Positions 25,884 to 35,250 are shown, counted from the stretch's first letter. The stretch: 64,000 nucleotides of DNA from Sphingomonas_E sp042693015 (GCF_042693015.1 NZ_CP170544.1:1240001-1304000), one strand, 5' to 3'. Notes: generated by a model from the sequence alone, not told the origin. Numbers and translations are program-made.

Positions 25884-26540
25884 TCAGGTATCCAGGTTGC
25901 TGACACGCTTCAATTCCGACCTCAGGCGTTGCGCATCGAATGCATGTTGCTCGAATGGGCCGCCCCGCTCCACCCAAAACAGGAAGAGATGTGCGGACCA
26001 CTGATTGGGATTGGGCTGCGTTCGACCGTGGCGCAGATCGATCCCGCGATACAGGACGGCATCGCCGGGCTGCATTTCGACCGCGGAAAAGGGCTCGTCT
26101 CCGAAACCGTCGAAGCATGGCCCTTCACCCTTCACCGGTACGGACCCGACCTCCAGGGGCCAGGGCAAACCATCGCCATAAACGAGCGTGAGCGACATGC
26201 TGTGCTCACAGGACGGGCGGTCCGAATGGACCCGGCAAATATCGCCTTTCTGATAGATACGGAAATAGTCGTAGCTGGGCAGCAGGTCGGCTCCTGTAAG
26301 CTCGCTCACAATCGGCGTGAGCCCCCACAAAAAAGTCGTCAGCGGCCGATAGAAATGACCGGAGATGTCGACGGTCTGCTGCCGTGACAGGGGATGCGAC
26401 TTGGCGAAGGCGTCGAAAGATTTTCCCGACGCAGACAGGTCGAGCTGAATCTGATTGAAGAGCATCGAAGCGACTTCCGGAGGGATCAAACCCCTGACTG
26501 TCGCATACCCTTTTTCCCGATAGTTACCTTCGATTCGCAT
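25884..26540 (-). CDS. 2-oxoglutarate/Fe(II)-dependent oxygenase-like protein
   Basis: 218 residues. A cupin-type iron site is visible: H105 and D107 in RVHSDRPSCEHSMSLTLVYG, and H171 with R173 in IDLRHGRTQP, matching the HxD...H...R arrangement of phytanoyl-CoA-hydroxylase or prolyl-hydroxylase-type enzymes. EVEMQPGD-like AVEMQPGDAVLYRG is the typical strand before the last His. The substrate is unknown and no pathway partners are adjacent. Confidence 0.75.
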   Translation of the reverse strand: MRIEGNYREKGYATVRGLIPPEVASMLFNQIQLDLSASGKSFDAFAKSHPLSRQQTVDISGHFYRPLTTFLWGLTPIVSELTGADLLPSYDYFRIYQKGDICRVHSDRPSCEHSMSLTLVYGDGLPWPLEVGSVPVKGEGPCFDGFGDEPFSAVEMQPGDAVLYRGIDLRHGRTQPNPNQWSAHLFLFWVERGGPFEQHAFDAQRLRSELKRVSNLDT

Positions 26541-26641
26541 GCGTTCACTTAACGTGTTTTGGCGTCATTCCGAAACCTGACTTTAACATTGCGCGGCGCG
26601 AGCTCCCCGCCGGAACAGCAGGGTGCCGGCCGGTCGCATTC

Positions 26642-27214
26642 CTAGCCGGCCCGTGCCGGCCAATCAGCCGGATCGATCGCCGGAAGGTCGATCAGCTGCG
26701 CCAATGTCAGTGTCGTCTTGAAGCCATCCGCGGTGGGGATGAGCTTGCCCCATCCCATGGCGTGCAAGGTCTCCCCAACGCCTGCCAGTCCGCCGGTACG
26801 AATGACCACATAGGAGATCCGTCCGCTATCGGCCTCTGCCATTGCGCCAGCGGCGGTGCCAATCCGTTCGCCCTCCGGACCTTCGATCGCCCGGCCTTCC
26901 AGCGCATTCAGCGGGAACAGATCGGGCAGTGACGAAAGCCGGCTTCGCCGCTGCGCGGCTTCCGCGCCGTCTTCCAGCCTCGCTTCACGTCCCAGCCAGC
27001 GCCAGATGCCGACGATGTTGACGAGCGCAAGAAACAGGTTGGTCAGTAGCAAATTCTGCTGATCGGTCGCCAACGCCACCACTGTCCAGGCGATCGATCC
27101 GACGGAGAAGACCACGAAACCCCAGCCGGTGACGCGGGGGCCGAGATTGGCGGCGGTCATCATCGCCGCGATCATCGTCGCGATCGGCGCGACCCACCCG
27201 GCGATATCTTCCAT
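26642..27214 (-). CDS. PRC-barrel domain membrane protein
   Basis: 190 residues from ATG 27214, with GGAG 9 bases upstream; a GTG at 27232 lacks a site. The N-terminal half has three hydrophobic helices (VAPIATMIAAMMTAANLG, GFVVFSVGSIAWTVVALA, LLTNLFLALVNIVGIWRWLG). The C-terminal half is a PRC-barrel (NALEGRAIEGPEGERIGTAAGAM, then RISYVVIRTGG), a beta-barrel that often binds small ligands or nucleic-acid/photosystem partners. The role is unknown. It is the gene after kup on the same strand, 30 bases away. Confidence 0.8.
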   Translation of the reverse strand: MEDIAGWVAPIATMIAAMMTAANLGPRVTGWGFVVFSVGSIAWTVVALATDQQNLLLTNLFLALVNIVGIWRWLGREARLEDGAEAAQRRSRLSSLPDLFPLNALEGRAIEGPEGERIGTAAGAMAEADSGRISYVVIRTGGLAGVGETLHAMGWGKLIPTADGFKTTLTLAQLIDLPAIDPADWPARAG

Positions 27215-27244
27215 GCTGATCTGCTCCCGCACGCTCGGTGCGGG

Positions 27245-29158
27245 TTAAATCTCCACCTGGCTGCCGAGTTCCACGACACGGTTGGTGGGCAGCTTGAAGA
27301 ATTCCATCGCGCTTTCGGCGTTGCGGAGCATCCAGGCGAACAGTTTCTCGCGCCAGATCGCCATGCCCGGCCGTGACGACGGCAGCAATGTCTGGCGCGC
27401 CAGGAAGAAGCTGGTGTCCATCATCTTGAACTGCGGGCCGCAGCCCGTGGTGGCCGCAAGCGCGGTCGGCACGTCCGGCTCCTCCATGAAGCCGAAGCGC
27501 AGGACGACGCGGAAGAAGCCCTGCTCCAGATCCTCCAGCTTAACGCGGCCGCCATCTTCGACGAAGGGAACGTCCTCGATCTTCACGGTCAGCAGGATCA
27601 CGCGCTCGTGCAGCACCTTGTTGTGCTTGAGGTTGTGGAGCAGCGCGTGCGGCACGCCTTCTGGCGTGGAGGTCATGAACACGGCGGTGCCGGGGACGCG
27701 GGTGGCGGAGCTTACCGCTGACTTTACGAACACCTTCACTGGCATTGCGGCTTCGCGCATCCGCTCGATCATCAGGAAGCGGCCGCGTGCCCAGGTGGTG
27801 AGCAGGGTGAAAGCGACGAAGCCGATGAACAGCGGGAACCAGCCGCCATCGGGCACCTTCGTCAGGTTCGCGCTGAAATAGGCGATGTCGACAATGAAGA
27901 AGAGCGCGACCAGGAATCCGGCCCACAGCTTGTTCCAGTGCCACAGGCTGAACAGCACCACGGCGAGCAGGCAGGTATCGACCAGCATCGCCCCCGTGAC
28001 CGCGATGCCATAGGCCGCGGCGAGGTTGGACGAGGTCTGGAAGGTCAGCACCAGCAGGATCACCATCACCATCAGCGTCCAGTTGACGACCGGGATGTAG
28101 ATCTGGCCCGCCGTGCTGGCGCTGGTGTGGGTGATGCGCAGGCGCGGGATGAAGCCGAGCTGGATCGCCTGCTGGGTAACCGAGAAGGCACCCGTGATGA
28201 CCGCCTGGCTGGCGATCACCGTGGCGGCCATGGCGAGCAGCACCAGCGGCAGGCGGAACTCATCGGGCGCGAGCAGGAAGAAGGGGTTCTTGATCGCCTC
28301 GGCCGCGGTCGCCGCGTCGAGGCTCAGGATCATCGCGCCCTGCCCCAGATAGTTGAGCATCAGCGCCGGCAGCACGAACACCATCCACGAAACGCGGATC
28401 GGGTTGCGGCCGAAATGGCCCATGTCGGCATAGAGCGCCTCGGCGCCCGTAACCGCCAGCACGACGCTGCCCAGCGCCAGGAAGGCCTTGAAGCCGTCGG
28501 TCAGGAAGAACTGGACGGCATACCAGGGGTTGAGCGCGCGCAGGATCGTGGGATCGGCAACGATATGGAACAGGCCGAGCACCGCGAGCGCGAGGAAATA
28601 GACCGCCATGATCGGGCCGAACAACATGCCGACGCGGGCGGTGCCATGCGCCTGGATCATGAAAAGCGCGATCAGGATACCGACCGAGATCGGCATCACC
28701 AGCGGCTCGAACCCGCTCTGGACCACCGTCAGACCTTCGACCGCCGACAGCACCGACATCGCCGGCGTGATCATGCAATCGCCGAAGAACAAGGCGGTCG
28801 CGAACACACCGAGCAGGATGATGCCCTTGGTCCAGCGCTTGTTCTGCGCGGTGCGGTTGATCAACGCGAGGAGCGCGAGGCTGCCGCCCTCCCCCTTGTT
28901 GTCGGCGCGCATGATGATCGAGACATATTTGATCGTCACCACCAGCATCATCGACCAGAAGATGAGGCTGAGCACACCGAGAATGTGCAGTTCGTCAGGC
29001 GTGAGTGGATGATGCCCGGCGAAGGTTTCGCGGAAGGCGTAAAGCGGGCTGGTGCCGATATCGCCGAAGACGACGCCGATCGCGCCGAGCGAAAGCTTCA
29101 GCAGGCCCGACTGGGCGTGCCCATGGCCTGCATGATGCTGAACGGCTTCGCTGCTCAT
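27245..29158 (-). CDS. kup: KUP-type low-affinity potassium uptake transporter
   Basis: 637 residues from ATG 29158 (MSSEAVQHH). It is a proton-coupled potassium transporter of the inner membrane. The N-terminal family signature is GAIGVVFGDIGTSPLYAFRE, followed by KYVSIIMRADNKGEGGSLALLALI, about twelve hydrophobic helices and a C-terminal cytoplasmic domain ending with the typical VVELGSQVEI. Length and ends match the family. Confidence 0.96.
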   Translation of the reverse strand: MSSEAVQHHAGHGHAQSGLLKLSLGAIGVVFGDIGTSPLYAFRETFAGHHPLTPDELHILGVLSLIFWSMMLVVTIKYVSIIMRADNKGEGGSLALLALINRTAQNKRWTKGIILLGVFATALFFGDCMITPAMSVLSAVEGLTVVQSGFEPLVMPISVGILIALFMIQAHGTARVGMLFGPIMAVYFLALAVLGLFHIVADPTILRALNPWYAVQFFLTDGFKAFLALGSVVLAVTGAEALYADMGHFGRNPIRVSWMVFVLPALMLNYLGQGAMILSLDAATAAEAIKNPFFLLAPDEFRLPLVLLAMAATVIASQAVITGAFSVTQQAIQLGFIPRLRITHTSASTAGQIYIPVVNWTLMVMVILLVLTFQTSSNLAAAYGIAVTGAMLVDTCLLAVVLFSLWHWNKLWAGFLVALFFIVDIAYFSANLTKVPDGGWFPLFIGFVAFTLLTTWARGRFLMIERMREAAMPVKVFVKSAVSSATRVPGTAVFMTSTPEGVPHALLHNLKHNKVLHERVILLTVKIEDVPFVEDGGRVKLEDLEQGFFRVVLRFGFMEEPDVPTALAATTGCGPQFKMMDTSFFLARQTLLPSSRPGMAIWREKLFAWMLRNAESAMEFFKLPTNRVVELGSQVEI

Positions 29159-29274
29159 TGAAGGATGGACCCTGTTCTGTCCATGGAACCGATGTCCACC
29201 CCGTTGCCCCCGCGGTGCGCAATCGGCGGGCGCCCTAGCACGCGGCAATCATCCGGGCAACGGCCCCCACCGGA

Positions 29275-29787
29275 TCAGCCAAGCAACGCATCCGCTTCGC
29301 TCCTCGTCGGAATCGATCTTAACACGAAACTGCTGTTGATGATGCTCACAGCGGGCAATTTGCCCAGATGTTCCCGGTGGATGCGTTCATAATCGTCAAG
29401 GTCGCGGCAGACGATCTTCAACCGATAGTCGTTGGCGCCCGATACCAGATTGCATTCCACCACGCCGATGATGTTGGCGACGGCGCGTTCGAACACCGCC
29501 AGATCCTCCTCCGCCTGGGTGTTGAGGCGGATATCGACGAGCGCGGTGACGCGGAAACCCATGCGGCGCAGGCCGAAACGGACGCCGTAGCCGGTGATGC
29601 GCCCCGATGCCTCGATCGCCTGGATGCGCCGGGTGCAGGCTGATTGCGACAGCCCGACCCGCTCGGCGATGCGGCTCACCGAGGTGCGCGCATCGGCCGC
29701 CAGCATCTTCATGATGCCCCGATCGACTCGGTCCGCGCGGCCATCCGCGCTTCCTTGCATCAATCCGCCGATTTTGGGTGCCTTCAT
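29275..29787 (-). CDS. Lrp/AsnC family transcriptional regulator
   Basis: 170 residues if started at ATG 29787 (MKAPKIGG); ATG 29760 (MQGSADG) is an equally likely start giving 161. The N-terminal HTH is VDRGIMKMLAADARTSVSRIAERVGLSQSACTRRIQAIEASGRITGYG. The C-terminal RAM/ligand domain has VVECNLVSGANDYRLKIVCRDLDDYERI. It is divergent from alanine dehydrogenase, the usual arrangement for an alanine-responsive activator (AldR type), so it probably controls ald. Confidence 0.9.
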   Translation of the reverse strand: MKAPKIGGLMQGSADGRADRVDRGIMKMLAADARTSVSRIAERVGLSQSACTRRIQAIEASGRITGYGVRFGLRRMGFRVTALVDIRLNTQAEEDLAVFERAVANIIGVVECNLVSGANDYRLKIVCRDLDDYERIHREHLGKLPAVSIINSSFVLRSIPTRSEADALLG

Positions 29788-29896
29788 GTGGAAAGCATGC
29801 GTCAGATATGGATATGAACCCCCATATTTGCACGGATTTGCCGGCCATATCGAGTTATATTCTCGGTCCATCGCAATGCACGATGGAGAGACGGTC
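29788..29896. promoter_or_regulatory. lrp-ald divergent control region with ATATGG/CCATAT half-sites
   Basis: The short divergent spacer contains ATATGG (29806-29811) facing CCATAT (29822-29827) across 10 bases. A further CCATAT lies at 29845-29850. Repeated half-sites at this spacing are what an octameric Lrp-type protein binds. The function is inferred from position and symmetry only. Confidence 0.5.
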
Positions 29897-30991
29897 ATGC
29901 GCGTCGGGGTGCCCAAGGAAATCAAGAATCACGAATATCGCGTCGGCCTGACGCCGCCGTCCGTGGCGGAGCTCACCGCCGCCGGGCATGAGGTGATCGT
30001 CGAGACCAAGGCCGGTGGCGGCATCGATTTCAGCGACCAGGATTATGTCGAAGCCGGCGCCCGCATCGTCGCGACGCCCGCCGAGGTGTTCGCCCAGTCC
30101 GACATGATCGTGAAGGTGAAGGAGCCGCAGGCGAGCGAGATCGCGCTGCTCGAACCGCGCCACCTGCTCTTCACCTACCTCCATCTCGCGGCCGACAAGC
30201 CCCAGGCCGAAGGCCTCATGAAGTCGGGCGCGACCTGCATCGCCTATGAAACCGTCACCTCGGCCAATCGCGGACTGCCGCTGTTGAAGCCGATGTCCGA
30301 AGTCGCCGGCCGCATGTCCGTGCAGGTGGGCGCCCATTATCTCGAAAAGGAGCAAGGCGGCCGCGGCGTGCTGCTCGGCGGCGTCCCCGGCGTGGCGCCG
30401 GCGCGCGTCGCGATCCTCGGCGGCGGCGTTTCCGGCGTGAACGCGGCGCAGATGGCGGTCGGCATGCGCGCCGACGTCACCATCTACGACATCAACAATG
30501 ATCGCCTGGCCGAACTCGACATGTTCTTCTCCAGCCAGATCAAGACGGCCTATGCCTCCAAGGCAGCGATCGCGGCGGCGGTGAAGAACGCCCATCTCGT
30601 CATCGGCGCCGTCCTGGTGCCCGGCGCCGCCGCGCCCAAGCTCGTCACCCGCGACATGCTGAAGACGATGAAGCGTGGCTCGGTGCTGGTCGACATCGCC
30701 ATCGATCAGGGCGGCTGCTTCGAAACCAGCCATGCCACCACGCATGACGACCCGGTGTTCGAGGTGGACGGCATCATCCATTATTGCGTCGCCAACATGC
30801 CGGGCGCGGTTGCCCGCACCTCGGCCTTCGCGCTCAACAACGCCACCCTGCCCTTCGCGTTACGGCTCGCCAATATGGGCGCCGAAGCGGCCATGGCGGC
30901 CGATCCGCACCTCGCCAACGGCCTCAACGTCTCCGCCGGCAAGATCCGCCACGCCGCGGTCGCGGAAGCGCTGGATTTGCCGCTGAACTGA
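29897..30991 (+). CDS. ald: Alanine dehydrogenase
   Basis: 364 residues from ATG 29897 behind GGAGAG. It interconverts L-alanine and pyruvate with NAD and ammonia. Visible signatures are MRVGVPKEIKNHEYRVGLTPPSV (substrate-binding Arg/Lys), VKVKEPQ, HLAADKPQ, the Rossmann loop VAILGGGVSGVNAAQMA and VDIAIDQGGCFETSHATTH with DGIIHYCVANMPGAVARTSAFAL. Probably under control of the divergent Lrp-type regulator, for growth on alanine. Confidence 0.96.
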   Translation: MRVGVPKEIKNHEYRVGLTPPSVAELTAAGHEVIVETKAGGGIDFSDQDYVEAGARIVATPAEVFAQSDMIVKVKEPQASEIALLEPRHLLFTYLHLAADKPQAEGLMKSGATCIAYETVTSANRGLPLLKPMSEVAGRMSVQVGAHYLEKEQGGRGVLLGGVPGVAPARVAILGGGVSGVNAAQMAVGMRADVTIYDINNDRLAELDMFFSSQIKTAYASKAAIAAAVKNAHLVIGAVLVPGAAAPKLVTRDMLKTMKRGSVLVDIAIDQGGCFETSHATTHDDPVFEVDGIIHYCVANMPGAVARTSAFALNNATLPFALRLANMGAEAAMAADPHLANGLNVSAGKIRHAAVAEALDLPLN

Positions 30992-31024
30992 TTGAAACCG
31001 CCCGGTCGTTACTCAAATCACCTC

Positions 31025-31115
31025 GTCATGCTGAACTTGTTTCAGCATCCACCGCACCACAAGCGCCGTCGTCGCAAGTGGAGAAGTGGACCCTGAAACA
31101 TGTTCAGGGTGACGG
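31025..31115. repeat. REP-like inverted repeat pair after ald
   Basis: Two facing arms (31025-31053 and 31088-31115), each with its own small hairpin (TGCTGAA/TTCAGCA and CCCTGAA/TTCAGGG), are related by reverse complement with paired changes. This is a common intergenic repeat type in sphingomonads. Its position between convergent ald and ccmI makes it a possible transcription end signal. Confidence 0.7.
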
Positions 31116-31157
31116 TGGTGATTGATTAAATGGCGGGCGAAATTGCGACGAGATAAT

Positions 31158-31799
31158 TTACCGCCCCGACGCCCCGCCCATCTGCGCGCGCATCATGTCG
31201 AGCTGGGCGAGGCGCTGTTCCACATCGGCGCGCCACGGGGCATCGGCGGGGCTGCGGTCGAGCAGGCCGCGCCATACCGCTTCCGCCTGATCGATTTGCC
31301 CGGCCTGCGCGAAGGCGAGGCCGAGGAAGAAGGGCGGGCCGGGATGATCGGGCTGGATCTGCTGGGCGCGATCAAAGGCGAGCTTGGCGGCGGGCGACAT
31401 CTGGCCATCGGCATAGACGACCAGCGCGTTGCCGAGACCGACCCACAGATCGGCACTGCGGGGGTTCTTGTTCAGCCCCGCCTTCAAGGTCGCGATGGCA
31501 TAAGCGTCGAGGCCCTGATCGTGCAGGTTCTGCGCCGCCTCTAGCACCATGGCGTCGCCGCCGACCTCCGGGAACATCTTGGCGCGTTCCTCGGCCGTCG
31601 CCGTGTCGGGCTGCTTCGCCGCCGCCTTGGGCGGGGTCGGGCTGCCGGCGAGCGTGGGACTACCCTGCCAGGCATAGCCGGCAAGCCCCAGGAAGATGGC
31701 AGCGCCGAGCAGTTCCAGCGTGCCGCGCGGCATCCGCCCGAATTTCCACAAGGCGCCCACGGCGAGGAGCGCCATCACCGCGATGATCGCCCAGCCCAT
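31158..31799 (-). CDS. ccmI: TPR-containing cytochrome c maturation factor, CcmI/CycH-like
   Basis: 213 residues. Two N-terminal hydrophobic helices (about residues 3-18 and 28-45) are followed by a TPR region (AYAIATLKAGLNKNPRSADLWVGLGNAL, AFDRAQQIQPDHPGPPFFLGLAFAQAGQIDQAEAVWRGLL). CcmI presents apocytochrome c to the haem ligation complex at the periplasmic face. It is the last gene of the ccm operon, with its start overlapping the ccmH stop by one base. It is shorter than a fused CcmH-CcmI protein. Confidence 0.85.
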   Translation of the reverse strand: MGWAIIAVMALLAVGALWKFGRMPRGTLELLGAAIFLGLAGYAWQGSPTLAGSPTPPKAAAKQPDTATAEERAKMFPEVGGDAMVLEAAQNLHDQGLDAYAIATLKAGLNKNPRSADLWVGLGNALVVYADGQMSPAAKLAFDRAQQIQPDHPGPPFFLGLAFAQAGQIDQAEAVWRGLLDRSPADAPWRADVEQRLAQLDMMRAQMGGASGR

Positions 31800-32206
31800 C
31801 AGTGCTTCCTTCTCTTGAACCGTCCCCGCGCCAGAAAGGCGCCGACCAGGATCAGCAGCGCCGGCAGCGCCCAGAGCGGCCAGGTCAGCCGGTCGAGCGG
31901 CGGATCATAAGTCACCCAATTGCCGTAGCGTTCGATCAGCCAGTGGCGGACCTGATCGGGGCTTTCGCCCGCGGCGATCTTGCTCCGCACCAAAGCGCGC
32001 ATGTCGCCGGCCATCTCCGCATCCGAATCCGCGATCGACTGGCCCTGGCAGACGAGGCAGCGCAGCGTCTTCATGAGCGCCGTCGCCTTCTCCTCCTGCT
32101 TCGCGTCGGGAAGCTGGGTGTAGGCAAGCTCGGCCGGCGGCAACACCGAATCCGCGATCGCGGGACTGGCCACCATCAAGGCGGCGAGGATGGCGAGCCG
32201 CCTCAT
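31799..32206 (-). CDS. ccmH: Cytochrome c-type biogenesis protein CcmH (CcmL)
   Basis: 135 residues. It has a signal peptide (to about residue 18, SPAIADS), the redox motif LRCLVCQGQSIADSDA (C50, C53) and one C-terminal membrane helix (WPLWALPALLILVGAFLA). It is a periplasmic thiol reductant that prepares apocytochrome c for haem attachment. The start overlaps the ccmG stop by 4 bases. Confidence 0.94.
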   Translation of the reverse strand: MRRLAILAALMVASPAIADSVLPPAELAYTQLPDAKQEEKATALMKTLRCLVCQGQSIADSDAEMAGDMRALVRSKIAAGESPDQVRHWLIERYGNWVTYDPPLDRLTWPLWALPALLILVGAFLARGRFKRRKH

Positions 32207-32742
32207 TGCGCTGCCTTCACCGCGGCAAGGATGGCGGGAACATCCTCCGGCCGGATTTCGCCGATATGCTGGTGACGGATGATGCCCTTGCCATCGACCA
32301 CGAAGGTTTCGGGCACGCCCGCCGACCCCATGGCAATCTGGACGCTGCTCTGCGTGTCGCTGCCGATCCGCTGATAGGGATTGCCCCAGCGTTGCAGGAA
32401 ACCGGCGACATCCTGCGGCCGATCGCGGATGGCGATGGCTTCGATCTTCACGCCGGCCGCGGCCAGTTGCTCAAGCTGCGGCGCTTCCGCCGCGCAGGGG
32501 ACGCACCAACTCGCAAAGACATTCAGCAGCCGTGGCTCGCCCTTGGCGAAATCGGCGCTGCTCAGGCCTTCCATCCCCGGCGCGCCCGACGGCAAAGCGA
32601 ATTGCGGCAGCGGCTTGCCCACCATCTTCGACGGAATGATCTTGCTTTCCGGCTTGATCAGGCCGGTCGCGAAGGTCGCGACGAAGATCAGGAACAGGAT
32701 CAGCGGCACCCAGAGAATGATGCGCACGGTGCGGAGGTTCAT
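32203..32742 (-). CDS. ccmG: Thiol:disulfide interchange protein CcmG/DsbE
   Basis: 179 residues from ATG 32742, which overlaps the ccmF stop. It has an N-terminal membrane anchor (about residues 7-28) and a periplasmic thioredoxin domain with active site NVFASWCVPC (C80, C83) and the cis-Pro loop GVPETFVVDGKG. It reduces the CcmH/apocytochrome cysteines. Confidence 0.95.
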   Translation of the reverse strand: MNLRTVRIILWVPLILFLIFVATFATGLIKPESKIIPSKMVGKPLPQFALPSGAPGMEGLSSADFAKGEPRLLNVFASWCVPCAAEAPQLEQLAAAGVKIEAIAIRDRPQDVAGFLQRWGNPYQRIGSDTQSSVQIAMGSAGVPETFVVDGKGIIRHQHIGEIRPEDVPAILAAVKAAQ

Positions 32743-34664
32743 GCCCAAGCCTCCGCCTGATGGCTGCGGCGTTCGCGCAGGACGCGGCCGATCAGCGACA
32801 ACGCGCCGCCGAGCGCGACGAGGCCGCCGCCCAGCCAGATCAACGTGACCCAGGGTTTCCACCACAAACGGAGCTGCCACCGTCCCTGATCGTCGGCATT
32901 GCCCAACACGACATAGAGCTGCCCGTCGAGGACGGAGGTGATCGACGCCTCGTTGGTTTCGGTGGGCGGGGCGTAGAACATGCGCGCTTCGGTCGTCAGC
33001 GTCCTGGGTGCGGAGTTGCCGCGCGTCGCCGTCAGCGTCGCCTGCACCGCAGTCCAGTTCGGGCCGGCGACGGGATCGACACCGTCGAAACGCACCGACC
33101 AGGGGCCGACCGTGTGGGTCTCGCCCGGCCGCGCGGCCACCAAAGTTTCCTTGGTGAAGGCGGTTTCAGACGCCATACCGACCAGAGCGACCGCGATGCC
33201 GAGATGCGCGATCACCATGCCCCAGATGAACAAGGGCGTGCGGCGCAGCTTGCGCTTCCACAAGGGCGCGACGCTCGCTGCTGCTACACCGGCGGCTAGG
33301 ATCAGGCCGAGCAGCGGGAAGATGCCGATCGGCGGGCCGAAGATCGAAAAGGCAAGCAATGCCAGCGCCGTCAATAATGCCGGCAGAGCAAGGCGCATCA
33401 ACAGCGGCTTCAGATCATCCCGGCGCCAGCGCAGCAGCGGACCGGCGGCCATGAAGACGATCAGCAGCAACGCGATCGGCCCGGCGGCCGAGTTGAAATA
33501 AGGCGGGCCGACCGACAATTTTTCGCCGGTCATCGCCTCAGCCATGAGGGGATAGAGCGTGCCGACCAGAACCACGCCCAGGATCGCCGAAAGCAGCAGA
33601 TTGTTGACTACGAGCGCGCCTTCACGGCTCACCGCCTCGAACTGCGAACCCTCCTTCACCGTGCCGACACGCAGCCCGAACAAGGTGAGCGCACCGCCGA
33701 TATAGATGATGAGCAGGCCGAGGATGAACGCACCGCGCTGCGGATCGACCGCGAACGCGTGGACCGACGTCAGGATGCCCGATCGGACGAGGAAGGTGCC
33801 CACCATGCTCATCGAGAAGGCGACAACAGCCAGCATCACCGTCCAGGCGCGCAGCCCGTCGCGGGTCGCCAGCACCGTCACCGAATGCAGAAGCGCAGTG
33901 GCGGCGAGCCACGGCATCAGCGAGGCGTTTTCGACGGGGTCCCAGAACCACCAGCCGCCCCAGCCGAGCTCATAATAAGCCCAATAGCTGCCGGCAGTGA
34001 TGCCGAGCGTCAGGAATATCCAGGCCGCGAGCACCCAGGGCCGCATCGCGCGGGCAAAGGCCGGCCCGACGTCGCGCGTCACCAGAGCGCCGACCGCGAA
34101 AGAGAAAGCGACCGAAAGGCCGACATAGCCGAGGTAGAGCGTCGGTGGATGGAAGGCGAGGCCTGGGTCCTGCAACAGCGGATTGAGGCCATTACCCTCC
34201 GCCGGCGCCGGAAACACCCGTTCGAACGGGTTGGAGGCGAAGAGCAGGAAGGCATAGAAACCGAGGCCGATGAAGGCCTGTGCGGCGAGCGTCGCGATCA
34301 GGGTGCGTTCGTTCAGGCGACGCTCGAACAAGGCGACGGCGGCACCCGCGACGGCGAGGATCGTCACCCACATCAGCATCGAGCCTTCGTGGTTCCCCCA
34401 CGCGCCCGCAAAGCGATAGAGCAAGGGCTTTGCCGAATGATCGTTGGCGATGACAAGCTTCACGCTGAGATCGACCTGCACGAACACGACGATCAGACAA
34501 ACGAAGGCGATCGCAGTCAGCACGCCCTGCACCACCGCCACCGGCCGCACCCCGTTCATCAGCGCGTCGCGGCCCTTCGTCAGGCCCATGGCCGCCATCA
34601 GCAGCTGGAAACCGGCGAGCGCGGCCGCCAGCCACAGCGCGGCAAGCCCTGCCTCTGCGATCAT
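32739..34664 (-). CDS. ccmF: Haem lyase subunit CcmF
   Basis: A 641-residue polytopic protein that attaches haem to apocytochrome c. The tryptophan-rich WWD domain is GWGGWWFWDPVENASLMPWLAATALLHSV. Haem-ligand histidine regions include GAWGNHEGSMLMWV, and about 14 hydrophobic helices are visible. It overlaps ccmE upstream and ccmG downstream by 4 bases each. Confidence 0.96.
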   Translation of the reverse strand: MIAEAGLAALWLAAALAGFQLLMAAMGLTKGRDALMNGVRPVAVVQGVLTAIAFVCLIVVFVQVDLSVKLVIANDHSAKPLLYRFAGAWGNHEGSMLMWVTILAVAGAAVALFERRLNERTLIATLAAQAFIGLGFYAFLLFASNPFERVFPAPAEGNGLNPLLQDPGLAFHPPTLYLGYVGLSVAFSFAVGALVTRDVGPAFARAMRPWVLAAWIFLTLGITAGSYWAYYELGWGGWWFWDPVENASLMPWLAATALLHSVTVLATRDGLRAWTVMLAVVAFSMSMVGTFLVRSGILTSVHAFAVDPQRGAFILGLLIIYIGGALTLFGLRVGTVKEGSQFEAVSREGALVVNNLLLSAILGVVLVGTLYPLMAEAMTGEKLSVGPPYFNSAAGPIALLLIVFMAAGPLLRWRRDDLKPLLMRLALPALLTALALLAFSIFGPPIGIFPLLGLILAAGVAAASVAPLWKRKLRRTPLFIWGMVIAHLGIAVALVGMASETAFTKETLVAARPGETHTVGPWSVRFDGVDPVAGPNWTAVQATLTATRGNSAPRTLTTEARMFYAPPTETNEASITSVLDGQLYVVLGNADDQGRWQLRLWWKPWVTLIWLGGGLVALGGALSLIGRVLRERRSHQAEAWA

Positions 34665-35122
34665 GGGCGGGCCTCGGCGGCCTTATCCTTTGCGGACTGG
34701 TCCTTTGCGGATTTCATCGCGCTTTCCATCTGCGGCGGCATGTAGCGTTCGTCATGCTTGGCCAGGATATTGTCGGCCACGAACACGCCGTTTGCGCCCA
34801 ATTTGCCTTCGGCCACCGCGCCCGACCCTTCCTTGAACAGATCGGGCGTGATGCCACGGAAGGTGACGGGCGCGGTCGCGCCCTCGTCGGTCAGCACGAA
34901 ATTGATCGTGACGCCGTCGGGATCGCGCTTGATCGAACCGGGCACCACCATGCCGGCCAGGCGCAGCGGCTTGCCGACCGGGACGTCGCCCTTGGCGACC
35001 TCGCTCGGCGTGCGGAACAGGGCGGCGGTATCCTTGAGCGCGGACATCGCCAGGAATGCCGCGCCGATGATTGCGCCGACGGCGACGAGCGCAAGGATCA
35101 GCCGCTGATGCTTCGCCTTCAT
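34661..35122 (-). CDS. ccmE: Periplasmic haem chaperone CcmE
   Basis: 153 residues. It has an N-terminal membrane anchor (about residues 7-27) and an OB-fold beta-barrel with RLAGMVVPGSI and VTFRGITPDLF. The covalent haem His is H123 in LAKHDERYMP, with the conserved Tyr127. It carries haem from CcmC to CcmF. The Ser/Lys-rich C-terminal tail (SAMKSAKDQSAKDKAAE) is a variable region. Confidence 0.95.
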   Translation of the reverse strand: MKAKHQRLILALVAVGAIIGAAFLAMSALKDTAALFRTPSEVAKGDVPVGKPLRLAGMVVPGSIKRDPDGVTINFVLTDEGATAPVTFRGITPDLFKEGSGAVAEGKLGANGVFVADNILAKHDERYMPPQMESAMKSAKDQSAKDKAAEARP

Positions 35123-35250
35123 GATTTCTTCCTGATCGCGTCGGCAGCCCGCTCCGCACGGCGCATCGCGGCGAAGCTCGCCACGGTCAGCCCGACCAGC
35201 CCGGCCACGGTGATGGCGTAGGCGGCGATGATGAAGGGCCAGTGGTTCAT
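35119..35250 (-). CDS. ccmD: Haem exporter small subunit CcmD
   Basis: A 43-residue single-pass membrane protein beginning MNHWPFIIAAYAITVAGLVG and ending with a basic helix (MRRAERAADAIRKKS), as in CcmD. It is needed to release haem-loaded CcmE from CcmC. Four-base overlaps at both ends (ccmC stop, ccmE start) confirm the short frame. Confidence 0.92.
   Translation of the reverse strand: MNHWPFIIAAYAITVAGLVGLTVASFAAMRRAERAADAIRKKS

Noticed and set aside
27938..29161. Long plus-strand His/Glu/Asp-rich frame opposite kup
   Set aside because: Antisense shadow of the well-recognised kup gene; composition reflects membrane codons read backwards.
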